From Lojkania enalia (lineage: Eukaryota > Ascomycota > Dothideomycetes > Pleosporales): a stretch of 64,000 nt of DNA. The notes beneath the pieces are model-generated. The model was given only the letters and a program-made list of their open reading frames with translations, did no database searches and was not told the DNA's origin. This document shows positions 45,901 to 56,202 of the stretch, one piece after another (positions within the stretch are counted from its first letter, which is position 1; each line of letters starts with the position of its first letter). A program made the position numbers and the translations under genes. The stretch is taken from the NCBI GenBank assembly GCA_010094045.1, contig ML986612.1:328440-392439 (forward strand), written 5' to 3'.

Positions 45901-46936
45901 TCACTAGCCTCAACGATGAGCAAACCTAACCCAAAATTCTAGAAATTCCTAGGCAATCAAGTTCCTCGTTAGGCACCATAGGCATCTTCACCGGCCTTAA
46001 GACCAATACTAGCGAAACGCTCTAGAAATCTCTAGGTAGTAATTCTCTTATTACCTAACCTTTGCTAGCCTTGACTAGGAGTAATTAATGCTAGTCCCAC
46101 GACCCAATCTAGACATTTCTACATTCCCTCCTTCCCTTTCGTCAGGAATCTGCTGCAGCCCTCCGTACCACTTTCTAAAATCCTTATATTTGCCCCGGGC
46201 TTCACAACAAAGCCTCAACCCACCCCATACCTCCCAACTTTGAAACCCTAACCCAACATCTTTCTTCCCCGCAAGCTACCATCCACTAAGCCCACCAAGC
46301 CCACCAAGCCGCTCTTAAGAAACCCCTCCTCCCCCCACCCAAGACAGCTTAGAAAACTAGGATACTTACTATCCCCACTAACAAAAAAACTGAAAACCAT
46401 CAAGCCTTTCTTCTCATATTTCTCAAGCACGGAAAGCCCAAAAAGATAAAGGGGACGGCTTAAGCACGATTAAATACCACACTAATCTAATCTACCATCC
46501 TCACAATAACATCCCTCAAATCCGTCCCACAACCCCTCAAACACGCCTGTTTTCACATCGATCCCCCTCCAAATATGTCATGTTAAAAAAAGGCTACTCT
46601 TTGTACAAAACTCCAACCAGTAACAAAAAGAACCCCACCCTTCCGAAGCCCATACGCCTCCCAATCTTAAATAGTATAATGTACATAACACACAGACCTT
46701 CCAGACCCGAAAAACGTAATAAAAGAAATCCTATATTTTTTCGCGACATGCCTATTTTTCACAAAAGCTCAGCTCTTCCTAAAAACTCCTTTCCGATGCA
46801 TATGAAAGATTATAAACAATCGCCCTCAGTGTCGCACGGCTCTAAAGGATAAACAGGGTCCAGTGAGGCAGTAGTAGAAACAGTAGGAAGAAAAATGGTA
46901 GTGGTAGCGAGTAACCTGGGTATCATAATGATTTGC
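42931..46936. other. AT-rich gene-free block, 4 kb
   Basis: Short frames only, none domain-like (43487-43819 and 44617-44895 are the longest on the plus strand). Strong AT bias over most of it; around 45900-46100 the sequence is rich in CTAG. Near 46100-46550 it becomes C-rich on the plus strand. Best read as decayed repeat DNA followed by the 3' flank of the GT34 gene. Confidence 0.55.
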
Positions 46937-48260
46937 TCAAAATCCTTCGTCTTTTTGGTTCTTGCCGTCCGAGTTCTTCAGTGTTGCTTTCTCTTCCGCC
47001 GTCAGCTCAACTAGCTCGGCACCGTCTATCCTGAACCCTTTCGCGTCAATTATGTGGTGTCTCGATTCCTGTAGATAGAACGAGTGTAGTCTTGGGAGGA
47101 AATATTGCATGACTTGGTCGGCAAGGCTCTGGGAGAGTAGACCTTTGCCGACCCAATAGTGGCGCACGAATATGCCTTTGCATCCACCTCGATTTTCGGC
47201 CTCCGGTGCTCCATTCGCTTCAACACAGGGCAGAACCTTGATGTCATCAGGGCGGTCGTAGTCATAGCGCAGATAGTTTCCGAACGCGGCCTGCTCGTGG
47301 GCCCACTCAAGCTTCCACTTAGCGCAGCCCTTGTACCTCTTCTCCGACGGGCACTCGGCCCAGTTCTTGTACATTTCCTGTGTTCGTTTGCTTTGCTGTG
47401 CGATGACGAATCCAGTATTAAGGTAGCGATTCCCCTTAGCGTCGTAGTTCTGCGGCTCGTCGGGGTCAATAGACATCATAGCAAGCGTGTCTTTGGTCAT
47501 ATTCCAATAGTTCAGGAGCCATTCGAGCGGGAGGTGGGGGTAATGGAACATGACATCTGAGTCCATGAAGACAATATATTCGTGGGTCTTAAGGGCTTCC
47601 CTCATCATGGGTACCTTGACCCAGGTCCCCCAGCGGTCCTCGTAGTCGGGAGCGCGGATGAATTTGTAGTCGTAGCCGTGGATCATAGCTAGTAGTTGTT
47701 AGCCTAATTTATGTCGCCAGCATGCAAACTTGTGGAATGGCCACGCACCAAACATGTAGTGACTAAGCATACCAGCCGACAGCGGGCGCATGTGACCCCA
47801 CTTCAGCTCTTCGTTCATGAGCTGGCCTTCGCCTTTTAGCGACCGGCTGTCAATGTCGACGATCAGTACTCTCTTCCCTAGCTTCTCCCTGAACCGCGGC
47901 TCGCCTTGCGGCAGTTTGAACACTGTTCCCTCTTCATCGGTGAAGTTTGCGGCGTCGACGGGGTGCAGGATGGGCGCGTAAAGAGCCTTGATGACAGTGG
48001 CCATGGACGAGTCGTTTTCGGGCAGCGAGACATTATTGTGGTGAGGGAATCTGCGGCGACAGTTAGCCTGAGCCGGGCGGGTGGAGCCTAGGGATGCGTG
48101 CGGCGTACTGGGTAGGCTTGAAAGTGGTAGGAATGTAGGATGACTCGAAAGCGTAGTAGATGAAGGCGCAGACCATGGGGATCATGGCGATGAGCAGCAC
48201 CCGCCGCCAGCGGCCCTGCGGGCCCATGCTGGCGAGAGGCGAATAGCTGGGGCTCGCCAT
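46937..48260 (-). CDS. GT34 Golgi glycosyltransferase (Mnn10/Gma12-like), 401 aa
   Basis: Three exons on the minus strand: 48260-48109, 48050-47749 and 47688-46937; phases agree and the first intron has a GCTAAC branch site. It is a type II membrane protein: short cytosolic start (MASPSYSPLASMGPQGRWRR), one signal-anchor (VLLIAMIPMVCAFIYYAF, about residues 21-38), then the lumenal GT34 domain. The metal-binding DxD is D194-S-D196 in YIVFMDSDVMF. Other family blocks are HGYDYKFIRAPDYEDRWGTW, LNTGFVIAQQS, WAHEQAAFGNYL and GGCKGIFVRHYWVGKG. Fungal GT34 enzymes are alpha-1,6-mannosyltransferases (Mnn10, Mnn11) or alpha-1,2-galactosyltransferases (Gma12) acting on N-glycan outer chains in the Golgi. 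Which donor is used cannot be decided here. An upstream in-frame ATG at 48374 is less likely because it would bury the anchor deep inside. Confidence 0.9.
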
Positions 48261-49579
48261 GGCGAAGGCGCAGGCGCAAAAAGATAATGGTCCCGGGGAA
48301 GTTTGTTGACGAAGAATAGTTGCTAGGCGGAGGGCTTCGGTGGGCAAGGCGGAGACGTGGCCTCGACTAGGCACCTGGGGCGGCGACGTAGAGGGCGCCC
48401 AACAGAGCTCAAAGGAATGCGGGTTAGGGCAGACACAGAGTCAATGTGTCAGGCGGGGTGAAGAGGCAGGAGATGCATGGAGAAAAGGAGGGACAGAGTG
48501 GTGAGCGGAGACGGCACTTTTGATGTGAGGTGAGCGTAGTGGCCAGGGGAGGTGCGGCTGTGATCAAGACAAGCCGCAGGGGTCCGCTACTAAGCTCCCG
48601 CTTGTCGCTGCAAGGCGCTCGCCTTTGGCCAATTCCGTGCGCGCCACATGTGAGCCTGTCCTGCAATCAGCGTTTCACACCGAAGACGTACCGGAACCAG
48701 CAGTGAGCGCCACGGGTCGCTTGTGGTTATGTTCACGTTTCATGCGCGCCCAACAAAGAAACCTTCCATACAATTGCCCGCCGCTCTTGGCGCGAAAACG
48801 GTTCGTAGTAGATGGTACCTAGGTAGAGTACAGTAGGGCTGTCGTTAGAACCCCAGGCTTGGCCAATCACGGGGCGAGCATTCGTCGATCGGAGCTAATT
48901 ATGGCAACAGTTTCGCCTAATTAGCCTATATAGGCTAGCCCAGATCCGCGGCTCGTTTCAGCAATCAACTTTAGTCCCCACTCGGCTGCAGACATGGCCT
49001 GTTGTTATCATGCTTGTGTTCTACTCTTTTTATTCCTGTGCATGTGCTTTGTTATTATCGTTTATCCTTTGGCATGTATTCGTATTTCCTCCAACACCAA
49101 CTCGTTGTCATTCGCTCTGGTTGCCTCACAATCGTGCCTTTTCCAGGAGCAATTAGCCAATAGGAGCAATTGACGTCGAATCCCCCTAGATACTTTCCAC
49201 CCTTCAGTCTAGGTTTACATTTATTACCAAGTTTTACGCGCTGATGATGCCCCCGTCGGGCAGCTGTGTACGCTGAACAGTCGTCAATTTGTCGCTACTA
49301 ATACAATTGTGGGATGCTGATGTGGACGCTATTGCATACACAATTTCTGCATGTCCTGCATTTCTTCCAACGAAACCCTAGGATCTATGTAGGATTCATT
49401 ATTTAGGCAGGGCCAAAATGTAGCTACCTGATAACAACTTCTGAAATATTTCTAAGCAGCAGCCTACGTGGTGGTGTGCACCACCATGACCACGTCATCC
49501 TGCTCGTATCGTTCCATAACTATGACGGCGCCGTTGGGGCTATGCTGGGAGGATCCACGACCGATCCCCTACCTGCTCG
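48261..49579. other. intergenic region, 1.3 kb
   Basis: GC-richer near the GT34 gene, where its promoter should lie, and more mixed towards 49500. Frames at 48424-48822 on both strands overlap and do not look like protein. The right end is the 3' flank of the Zn2Cys6 regulator gene. Confidence 0.5.
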
Positions 49580-51753
49580 TTAGAGCAGTTGTAATATCTC
49601 AGCGTCTTTCGCAATCGCAGGGCTGTATTTCCCACAACTCTCGATAAGTTGCATCATAATGTGCACCCAGTCGCGCCAACCTGGGGGTAGTGTTGCTCGC
49701 AGTTTCGCGTCCCCGGATCTCGCAGCCGCGTGGAAAAGTAGCACCTGGCCAAAGCATTGGGAACACCATCCGAACTTGAGGGGCAAGGCGGATTTCATGA
49801 GCGTACAAAGGCCCATGGTCGTCGGCCAGTACATGCCGTCTCTCAAACATTCCGCGACTCGTGTGTATTCGCTATCGTTCATGTGCGCCGGCGCATGCAG
49901 TGCCTTGTAGAAATATGGACGCCCAATGTGAAACTTGGCCACAAAATAACGACTTCGTAGCATAGCTTTCGCGATGACGTGCGCTGGACTCGCTGAGTCT
50001 TCAACATCGTCGTCCTCATCCGAAAATTGTAGCGACGGTGGAAGATTGCTCCGCCACTGTTCAACCTGGTGATGCATTTCGGTAGTGATGGAGTGAGTGG
50101 GTGATCCCTTTTTCTCTATGAAAGAGTACATATGGTAACGTACTCGATTGAGAATGATTCGATGAGCCGCCTGCGCGAGGAAATGGAAATTGAAAAAAGA
50201 GTCGTCATCATCCACCAGCAGACCGGATATCGATGTCTTGGGCCGCGGACAGGAGGTGAATTTAGGAATTGGCATATCTGCCTCGAACTCCTGCAAGCCA
50301 CTCAAAGGCAGGTCGAGTTCCTGAGTGATGATGGATTCATACATCAGCGCATTCCAGAAGAGTCTGCATAACATGTCGCCTTCCCATGCATCGAAATCAA
50401 TATTCTCATGGCGCTTCAACATGCTTGTGCAGTGCAACGCTGTCCGATTGACGGTGACCCAGGAATCAATTGGCCGTACTATCTGAGCGTAGTAGAGGGT
50501 AGACAGCATGTAATAGTGGCCAGCTTGTAAATCGTTCTGGCACATCAGGAAGCCAACGCGCTTTCGGGCCTCGTTGAAGAATCTTAGACCAGGGGGGTCA
50601 TCAAGCATCAAATCATACCACTCCGGTCGCACAAAGCCATTGGCAGTGGATAATTTCTGGGATGGCAGAGCAAAGTTGCCCTCTTCATAAGCCTTCACCG
50701 CTAAGCAGCCAAGTGCGAGCACGTTCAACACAAGACAAGTCTCGATGTTGAAATCGAAGGAAGACTCCATAGCGAGGCTAAGTGTGCTCGAGAAGAAATA
50801 GAACTTGTCTAGAACCGGCATGTTACGATGGAAGACGGCGAAGTACGCATCTGATAACTCCTGAACGACGGATAGGGGTAGACCAGTTAGCCAGGAATTT
50901 GCGCGATTTTCGTTTGAAATATTGCTGTCCATAGGTAATGGCTGTCTTTGGCTTTCATATTCTACAACATAGTCCTTGCCCAGCGCTTCACAAGATATGA
51001 CGAAGCTGGCGGGTAAAATTTGTTTCATGGCCGGCCACGCTGCTACGCCATGTTGACTAAATGACAAAAATATTTTTCTTGCGTTCTCAGAACTCGAATG
51101 CAAGTCTGTTGACGGGGTTCCAACTACTTGGGGAGAAGGCCCAACTTCCGAGAAACCGGAAGAATCAAGCTGAGACGTCGGCAGGGCCGTCACGTGTGAA
51201 GCGACGTCGATCATAGGCTGCGATGTCGCAGAAGGAGTAGAGAGATGTTCGGAGGAGCGCTGAGGAGGATGTGATGAGTATCTTGGTGACGAGAGAATGG
51301 TTGTGGTAAGGTCTTCGATCTTATTCTCGAGACGCCTGATAGCATTAATCGCTTGAGTCATGGTCTGATCCTTTCTAGAGGCTTTTTGTTAGAAATAGTA
51401 AATAGTACGGTGAAGCGCAAGTCTACTTTGTCGGGCGAGGTGATTGATACGTGCATTCTAAATTCATGCTCTTGCAGTAACCACATCTCGGTCGGTCTTC
51501 GTCACACCGTGTTTTCCTTAGTCTGCAGGTATCGCATGCCTTATAATGTTAGCATAGGTTCCGCAATGCAAAGAAGATTAAATTGTCCGTGCAGTTGGCG
51601 TACCAAAGTGGCCTGAAAGGTTCTAGACTTTTTCAGCGGTGATACCTGCGCGTCCTCGCCATCGCCATTTGAGTCTCCAACCGTCGACGGCTGGTCGCTG
51701 GGGAGGCCTGACCGCCATATGTCTGCTGCTACGTCCAACGAGCGCTTCTTCAT
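49580..51753 (-). CDS. Zn2Cys6 transcription factor, 685 aa
   Basis: Three exons on the minus strand: 51753-51604, 51539-51427 and 51374-49580; introns of 64 and 52 nt have GCTAAC and TCTAAC branch sites. The zinc cluster is split by the first intron and has perfect spacing: C52, C55, C62, C69, C72, C79 (CX2CX6CX6CX2CX6C), reading ACDTCRLRKTRCDEDRPRCG then YCKSMNLEC. A coiled-coil-like linker, AINAIRRLENKIEDL (about 94-108), suggests dimer formation. The rest (about 230-600) is a fungal-specific transcription factor domain, with RVGFLMCQNDLQAGHYYMLS and LCRLFWNALMYESIITQELD. It would be nuclear and could be the pathway regulator of the cluster starting at 54.9 kb, but 3 kb of AT-rich repeat DNA lies between, so that link is inference. 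The usual length is 600-750, so it is complete. Confidence 0.9.
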
Positions 51754-52244
51754 ATCACAAAATATATTTTACATCGGACAATCGAAGGACGCAAGATGGT
51801 ATTGTTATTCGTTTAAGTGCGATCAATGCAGACCTCGGGATAGTGTCGCGGCGAAGATGCACTAAACTAGAAACGATCTAGTGCTTGTTGATCTAGACAA
51901 CATTCATCTTGTCAACAGCTCCAACAATCTACCAAGATCCTTACATCGTTGCCAGCGACAGAATAGTATTTCATAATTCTAGAAGTGAAGTGAACTTCTT
52001 ATACTGCTAAGGCCGCGATATTATTGCTATGGAATCAGCTTGTGAGTGGAACAATTTTCCGGATGATTAAAAATGAAAATGGCAACACCAAACATATTGC
52101 CCTCGAAAGAGCATTATGCATGTCGCGTGGCTATTGGAACGTCTTAGTTGATACAGTCGGTCAGAACTTTCTACTGTCTTGATATTCACACAGAACAAAA
52201 CCATTTTACATACAATATGTGTCCAGTGACCCTACACATAGTAT
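51754..52244. promoter_or_regulatory. promoter region of the Zn2Cys6 regulator
   Basis: About 490 bp upstream of the regulator, AT-rich, ending at LTR copy B. No CGG-N3-CCG site like those in the cluster promoters was seen by eye, so there is no visible sign of self-control through that motif. Confidence 0.4.
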
Positions 52245-52393
52245 TGTCACGTGTTTCTACTATCCTATTATAGTTGGCCTGTTTTCAGGCCTATATAGTC
52301 TCGCTACTGCCAGGCTCTGGCCAGGCGGGCCACTTACCCTCCTTCAATACATCAATATTTGCTTCAGCAATTGATGCTACCTAATACACGACA
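52245..52393. repeat. solo LTR, copy B (149 bp)
   Basis: Near-identical to the copy at 30568-30717, in the same orientation, with the same TGTCAC start and CGACA end and small differences, several of them G/A or C/T. The flanking 5-mers are AGTAT and CATAT, which do not match, so the target duplication has mutated or the copy arose by recombination. No retrotransposon genes are adjacent. Confidence 0.78.
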
Positions 52394-52455
52394 CATATGG
52401 CTATTCCTAGTGCTTTAAGACTAACTTCCCATATAAAAAAATCTCGAATCTCGTT

Positions 52456-53150
52456 ATGGAGCGTTCAATTGTAAAGAAAGACGAAGCTGAGCCAAGTCTC
52501 TAGCAACTACTAGCTGAGATTCTTCTGAAGATCTTCTTTTACGTGCTCGCCTTCAACGCAGGGGACAAAGGCACTGAACACTATCTCAAGATTCTGAGGG
52601 GCATGAGATTGGACATGTTTTTCTGCTTTTCGAGGCCCATGTCCGCAGCTGCTGTCGAATCCTTCTATCTTAAATGTCTAAATTGTTTAAAACATTCCCT
52701 TGCTATCTTTCCTTTAATCAATTCACCCTAGTTCATGTGTGTCACCTTGTACGCCGCTTAGATGTTTCCTTGAAGTTGTGAAATACCTGGGAGGAACTGA
52801 ACGACTGGCCTTCAGCCCCAGAGTGGAAGGTACGAACGGTAGACCAATTGCTCGAAATTGCCGAAGGTTGGAGGTTTCTTAAGCATTTAACTGAAGACCA
52901 AATCGGCTTTTGTAACCTACACTTCCTAGGACTCTAGATTGAGGGCTTGTTTGACTTTTACGCGACCCCTTTAACTAATGAGATTTTAAAGGACAAGGTT
53001 CCACCCGTAGCGGAAGATGTATTGAAGTTCATGGATCTAGCGCGGCAATTTGATAATGTGGTGAATGCTACAGTAGTCGATTTCCTCTATGAGCCTGAAC
53101 GAAGGCAACCGCTGCTTATTCGCATGGAGCGAACTTCACTTCAAACATAA
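52456..53150 (+). pseudogene. F-box-like protein pseudogene
   Basis: Starts MERSIVKKDEAEPSL, then a TAG stop, then QLLAEILLKIFFYVLAFNAG, which resembles an F-box core (LPAEILLKIF). The next piece runs to a stop near 52730. In another frame WEELNDWPSAPEWKVRTVDQ and LLEIAEGWRFLKHLTEDQIG (about 52790-52935) meet a TAG, after which the same frame continues as EGLFDFYATPLTNEILKDKV and on to the end at 53150. At least two stops and one frameshift disable it. The parent protein was probably an F-box protein (SCF ubiquitin-ligase adaptor), a large and variable family in ascomycetes. Moderate confidence in the family because only the F-box core is diagnostic. Confidence 0.6.
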
Positions 53151-54918
53151 CATAATCCTCGAGTGGTTATATGATCTAACACTCTTAATTTCAACCCAAA
53201 AAAAAAAAAAAAAATTAACAAATCTAATTTTTTAACATATATGATCCAATTTAAAAGGTCTTGATTTTCACGCTCAATGAGTTCATGAAACACATACCCG
53301 GCGGGGAATGACAAACTCACAGGGCAAGTTACGATAATACTCGTTTTATCGATCGTCGTGTCGCTCGATGTTTTCGGATAACTGCTTTAATTGAAATAGC
53401 TTTCTAGTGATATGAAGAAAGATACTCTTGCAAATATCAGTAAATTTCTCGACAAGCATGTCTATTCGATTGTTTCTGCTCAATTCTCGATTCACCATTT
53501 AATCTCTATTATCTCCGGAGGTGTATTGAAGGAATTTACGGGAGGAATTTGCCGCATGCTACTCTAAGGCGTTTGAATACTTGAAACTCCAAATGAGTAG
53601 GCTACGACAAGCACCCAGTGGATCTAAATGAATAGCATATCTGATAGATTTGCCAGGAAGAGTCCATGACTCTCACCATACCCCACGTCCAAGTTTGTTC
53701 GAGATGGTCGAGACTCTATGATACTAGTTAGTTCCTTCTAGTCTCAAACATATATTGCAGCATAGTGGGCGGTCTACAGGAAATCCTACCTCATATCTGC
53801 CCTTCCATGTAGCGTAATCCTTTTATGCTGACGGAAATCTATTGTATGCATGATAAGCGAAATTAATGTCGGTGATCATATATTGCTTGTTTAATCCCTC
53901 GGGGAGTTTGCACCCAATCGAAATAGCAAAGCTAGCGCCTACGTTGTACAGCCGGCTTGGCAGGGGAGAAAACAATCATGGTTTTGGATACTGTGCATTA
54001 GCTCCATCGACGGATATATTTGCCCCTCTTCGGAAAGGACCTCCTGGATGTAGTAGAGTTTCTGGCCCCCGCGATCATTGCGGAACTTTGTACAACCGAG
54101 ACATTTGATTGACAATTGGAGGCGAGGAATGTAGGCCGGCAACCGCGTTCGGGATCCGAACGTGACGACTCGAAGTTCAAACAATCAAAAGGAAGCTAGT
54201 ATGATATAGCAATTAGCCAGGCTATTTAACAGTCTGAACTTATACCTGTTGAGAAACCTAGGTAGTTACCTAGGTTAAAAAGTACTAAAATAGTCCACTT
54301 ACGTTATCACGTGATCCCCGCATCCTACTTCCAAAACGTAACCCTGGTCTGCTACCCCACATTTTCGAACATACTTATGATAAGTAGTGGAAGCGGTGAC
54401 CCGGTTGGAGGGTTCCTTTGAAAATCGCATTTCAACTTTAAATTAAATTGCTAAGTCTGGTGAATTATCTGCCAGACTTCACTCCAAAATGATTTTTTTA
54501 AAGCCATTTCAATATTCTTACCGCCAAATTTTGTGGAGGACTTCAATACATAATTCTGTTCGGACTGAAATTCGAAAATATGCTTTAATGTTTCTTATTT
54601 AAAAGTAACTTAGATATGATCACGAGTTAAAATTTTCTAGTTGATACTATTATAGTAAGACACAGAGTCCTTTGAACCCAAAGAACAATATAATATCCAA
54701 AATCATAGTTAAACTAGAGTTTGGGTAGGTACCGACCTCGACGAGCCGGGGATCCATCAGATTTCCGCACTTTCCTATGCGTATAACATGCGTTGACAGG
54801 CCACAAATATAACCTCATCCACAAAATGGAATGCATGCTTAATGTGAAATGGCCGGCTGAAACAGAATTGGGTAAGATCTAGCCACCATTTTTCGTGCTA
54901 GAGCCGGGATGTACACCT
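53151..54918. other. AT-rich gene-free block at the edge of the gene cluster
   Basis: No gene seen. A run of 17 A lies at 53198-53214. The block ends abruptly at the 3' end of the methyltransferase gene, marking the left border of the GC-richer cluster. Confidence 0.55.
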
Positions 54919-55899
54919 TCATTCCTTCTTCGCGATGGCGATTGTAGCAGTCATGCGAATCATGTGAAGACCCTCCTCGGCCCTATACGCATTGCTCTTA
55001 GCAAGTTCCTCGACAATGATAGCAATTGCTTTTTCCCAGTTATCTTCATCTTCCTGTTTCCAACCACCAACAGGAGTAGACAAGAATGTCCATGCGATGG
55101 TTGCCCACCGTTCCAGACTCTTTACTTTTACCCATGCATCTGTGTCTGTATATTGTACATTCTTCCATTCAGCTTCGTTGAGTCGGCTTCGAAACTGCTC
55201 TGGAGTATAATCCACGACGGCCATATATGGAGGAAGCGGGGTATCTGCACCGCGAGTTCTGTAGTGGGCCGCCTTTAGAGCCTCTTGCCATGGCTTCTCT
55301 TTCCATGCACCTATTGCACCTGTTCCTCCAGGCTTGAGAGTCCGCCAAATGTGGCGCAGAGCCCCGATCTCGTCATTGAGACCGAGGATAACGAAGTCCG
55401 AAATTGACAAATCGAAGGTAGCATCCGGAAATTCAAGGTTGTTCGAGTCCATCTCCTTCACCTCCACCACTGACCAGGACGGATTCTCCGCTATTTTCTT
55501 CTTGAGCGCTGCCAAATATCCAAGATTCTTGTCTGTTCCGATGATCTTGATGTCGGATGGTGGGTTGGTGGCCATGATCTCACCAGTGACTGCGCCATAG
55601 CCACATCCATTGTCGTGAATCACAAAGCCAGGTGTGATCTTCGGAGCAAGAGCAATCAGATCGCGGGCTACCGACTCGCTCACGTCGCCTTGCATCTCCT
55701 CGAGGAGAGCGCCATCGAACTTGAGAGCTTGCTTGGGGAAGAATGGCGCGGCCATGTTTGGGATAGCGACGGTTTGTCGAAATCGTGTACTCGAGTGAAA
55801 TAGTCTCAATGGAGGCAAGTATGCACTCGAGGCAGGCACAGAGTTATGGGAAACAAGCCGGCAACCGATGCGAAGATAGTTCGAGAAACTGAAGCTCAT
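54919..55899 (-). CDS. class I SAM-dependent methyltransferase (UbiE-like), 326 aa, with presequence-like N-terminus
   Basis: Intronless. The core is a class I methyltransferase: motif I FVIHDNGCGYGAVTGEI, the acidic strand end IIGTDKNLGYL (normally binding the ribose of SAM), DATFDLSISDFVILGL, and LKPGGTGAIGAWKEKPWQEA. From the start at 55755 (MAAPFFPKQAL) it would be 278 aa. From 55899 a 48-residue extension, MSFSFSNYLRIGCRLVSHNS and on to RLFHSSTRFRQTVAIPN, has five Arg, many Ser and no acidic residue, as in a mitochondrial presequence, so I give the longer form. The frame even reaches 56067. It is divergent from the O-methyltransferase at 56203 and begins the cluster. Known cluster members of this type methylate C or O atoms of polyketide or terpenoid intermediates; the substrate is not deducible. 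Both starts may be used. Confidence 0.85.
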   Translation of the reverse strand: MSFSFSNYLRIGCRLVSHNSVPASSAYLPPLRLFHSSTRFRQTVAIPNMAAPFFPKQALKFDGALLEEMQGDVSESVARDLIALAPKITPGFVIHDNGCGYGAVTGEIMATNPPSDIKIIGTDKNLGYLAALKKKIAENPSWSVVEVKEMDSNNLEFPDATFDLSISDFVILGLNDEIGALRHIWRTLKPGGTGAIGAWKEKPWQEALKAAHYRTRGADTPLPPYMAVVDYTPEQFRSRLNEAEWKNVQYTDTDAWVKVKSLERWATIAWTFLSTPVGGWKQEDEDNWEKAIAIIVEELAKSNAYRAEEGLHMIRMTATIAIAKKE

Positions 55900-56202
55900 A
55901 AAGAGAGAAGTAGGAGACCATGTGCTTGCGGCGTGGTGTTTCGGAAAGGCCGCTAGGATCAAGCAAATGGTAGGCCACGAAGAACGGTATGTAGATGCGA
56001 CTGTTTGCGTTGCTTGCAAGGTATGTGTGGGTGACCGCGGCCGTGGGCGTGCCGACGTTTCGGGCACCGAATCCTAGGTTCGGCTGTGTAACACATCACT
56101 CTCTTGTCAATACAATCATGATCCACACAGCGGGTAGCTTGAAAAATGCGATTGTATGTGGTGATTTGATAGTGTCTTAGCTCTGCATTCTCAGATTCAG
56201 CT
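55900..56202. promoter_or_regulatory. bidirectional promoter of the two methyltransferase genes
   Basis: A 303-bp region between divergent cluster genes. It holds a perfect inverted repeat TTCGG-GCA-CCGAA at 56059-56071 and a second zinc-cluster-type pair CGG-N5-CCG at 55942-55952. Such CGG triplet pairs are the usual targets of Zn2Cys6 dimers. Confidence 0.55.
56060..56070. promoter_or_regulatory. putative regulator site TCGG-N3-CCGA, copy 1
   Basis: TCGGGCACCGA, part of the longer palindrome TTCGG-N3-CCGAA. It ends 133 bp before the O-methyltransferase start codon and begins 161 bp from the long methyltransferase start. The form TCG-N5-CGA is also that bound by AflR-type regulators. Confidence 0.5.

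Noticed and set aside
45900..46100. CTAG-rich segment as a possible structured repeat
   Set aside because: The CTAG words are not regularly spaced and no unit repeats; not a satellite or CRISPR-like array.
55942..55952. CGG-N5-CCG as the cluster operator
   Set aside because: It occurs only once in the cluster promoters at this spacing, while the N3 form recurs; kept only as a note in the promoter entry.
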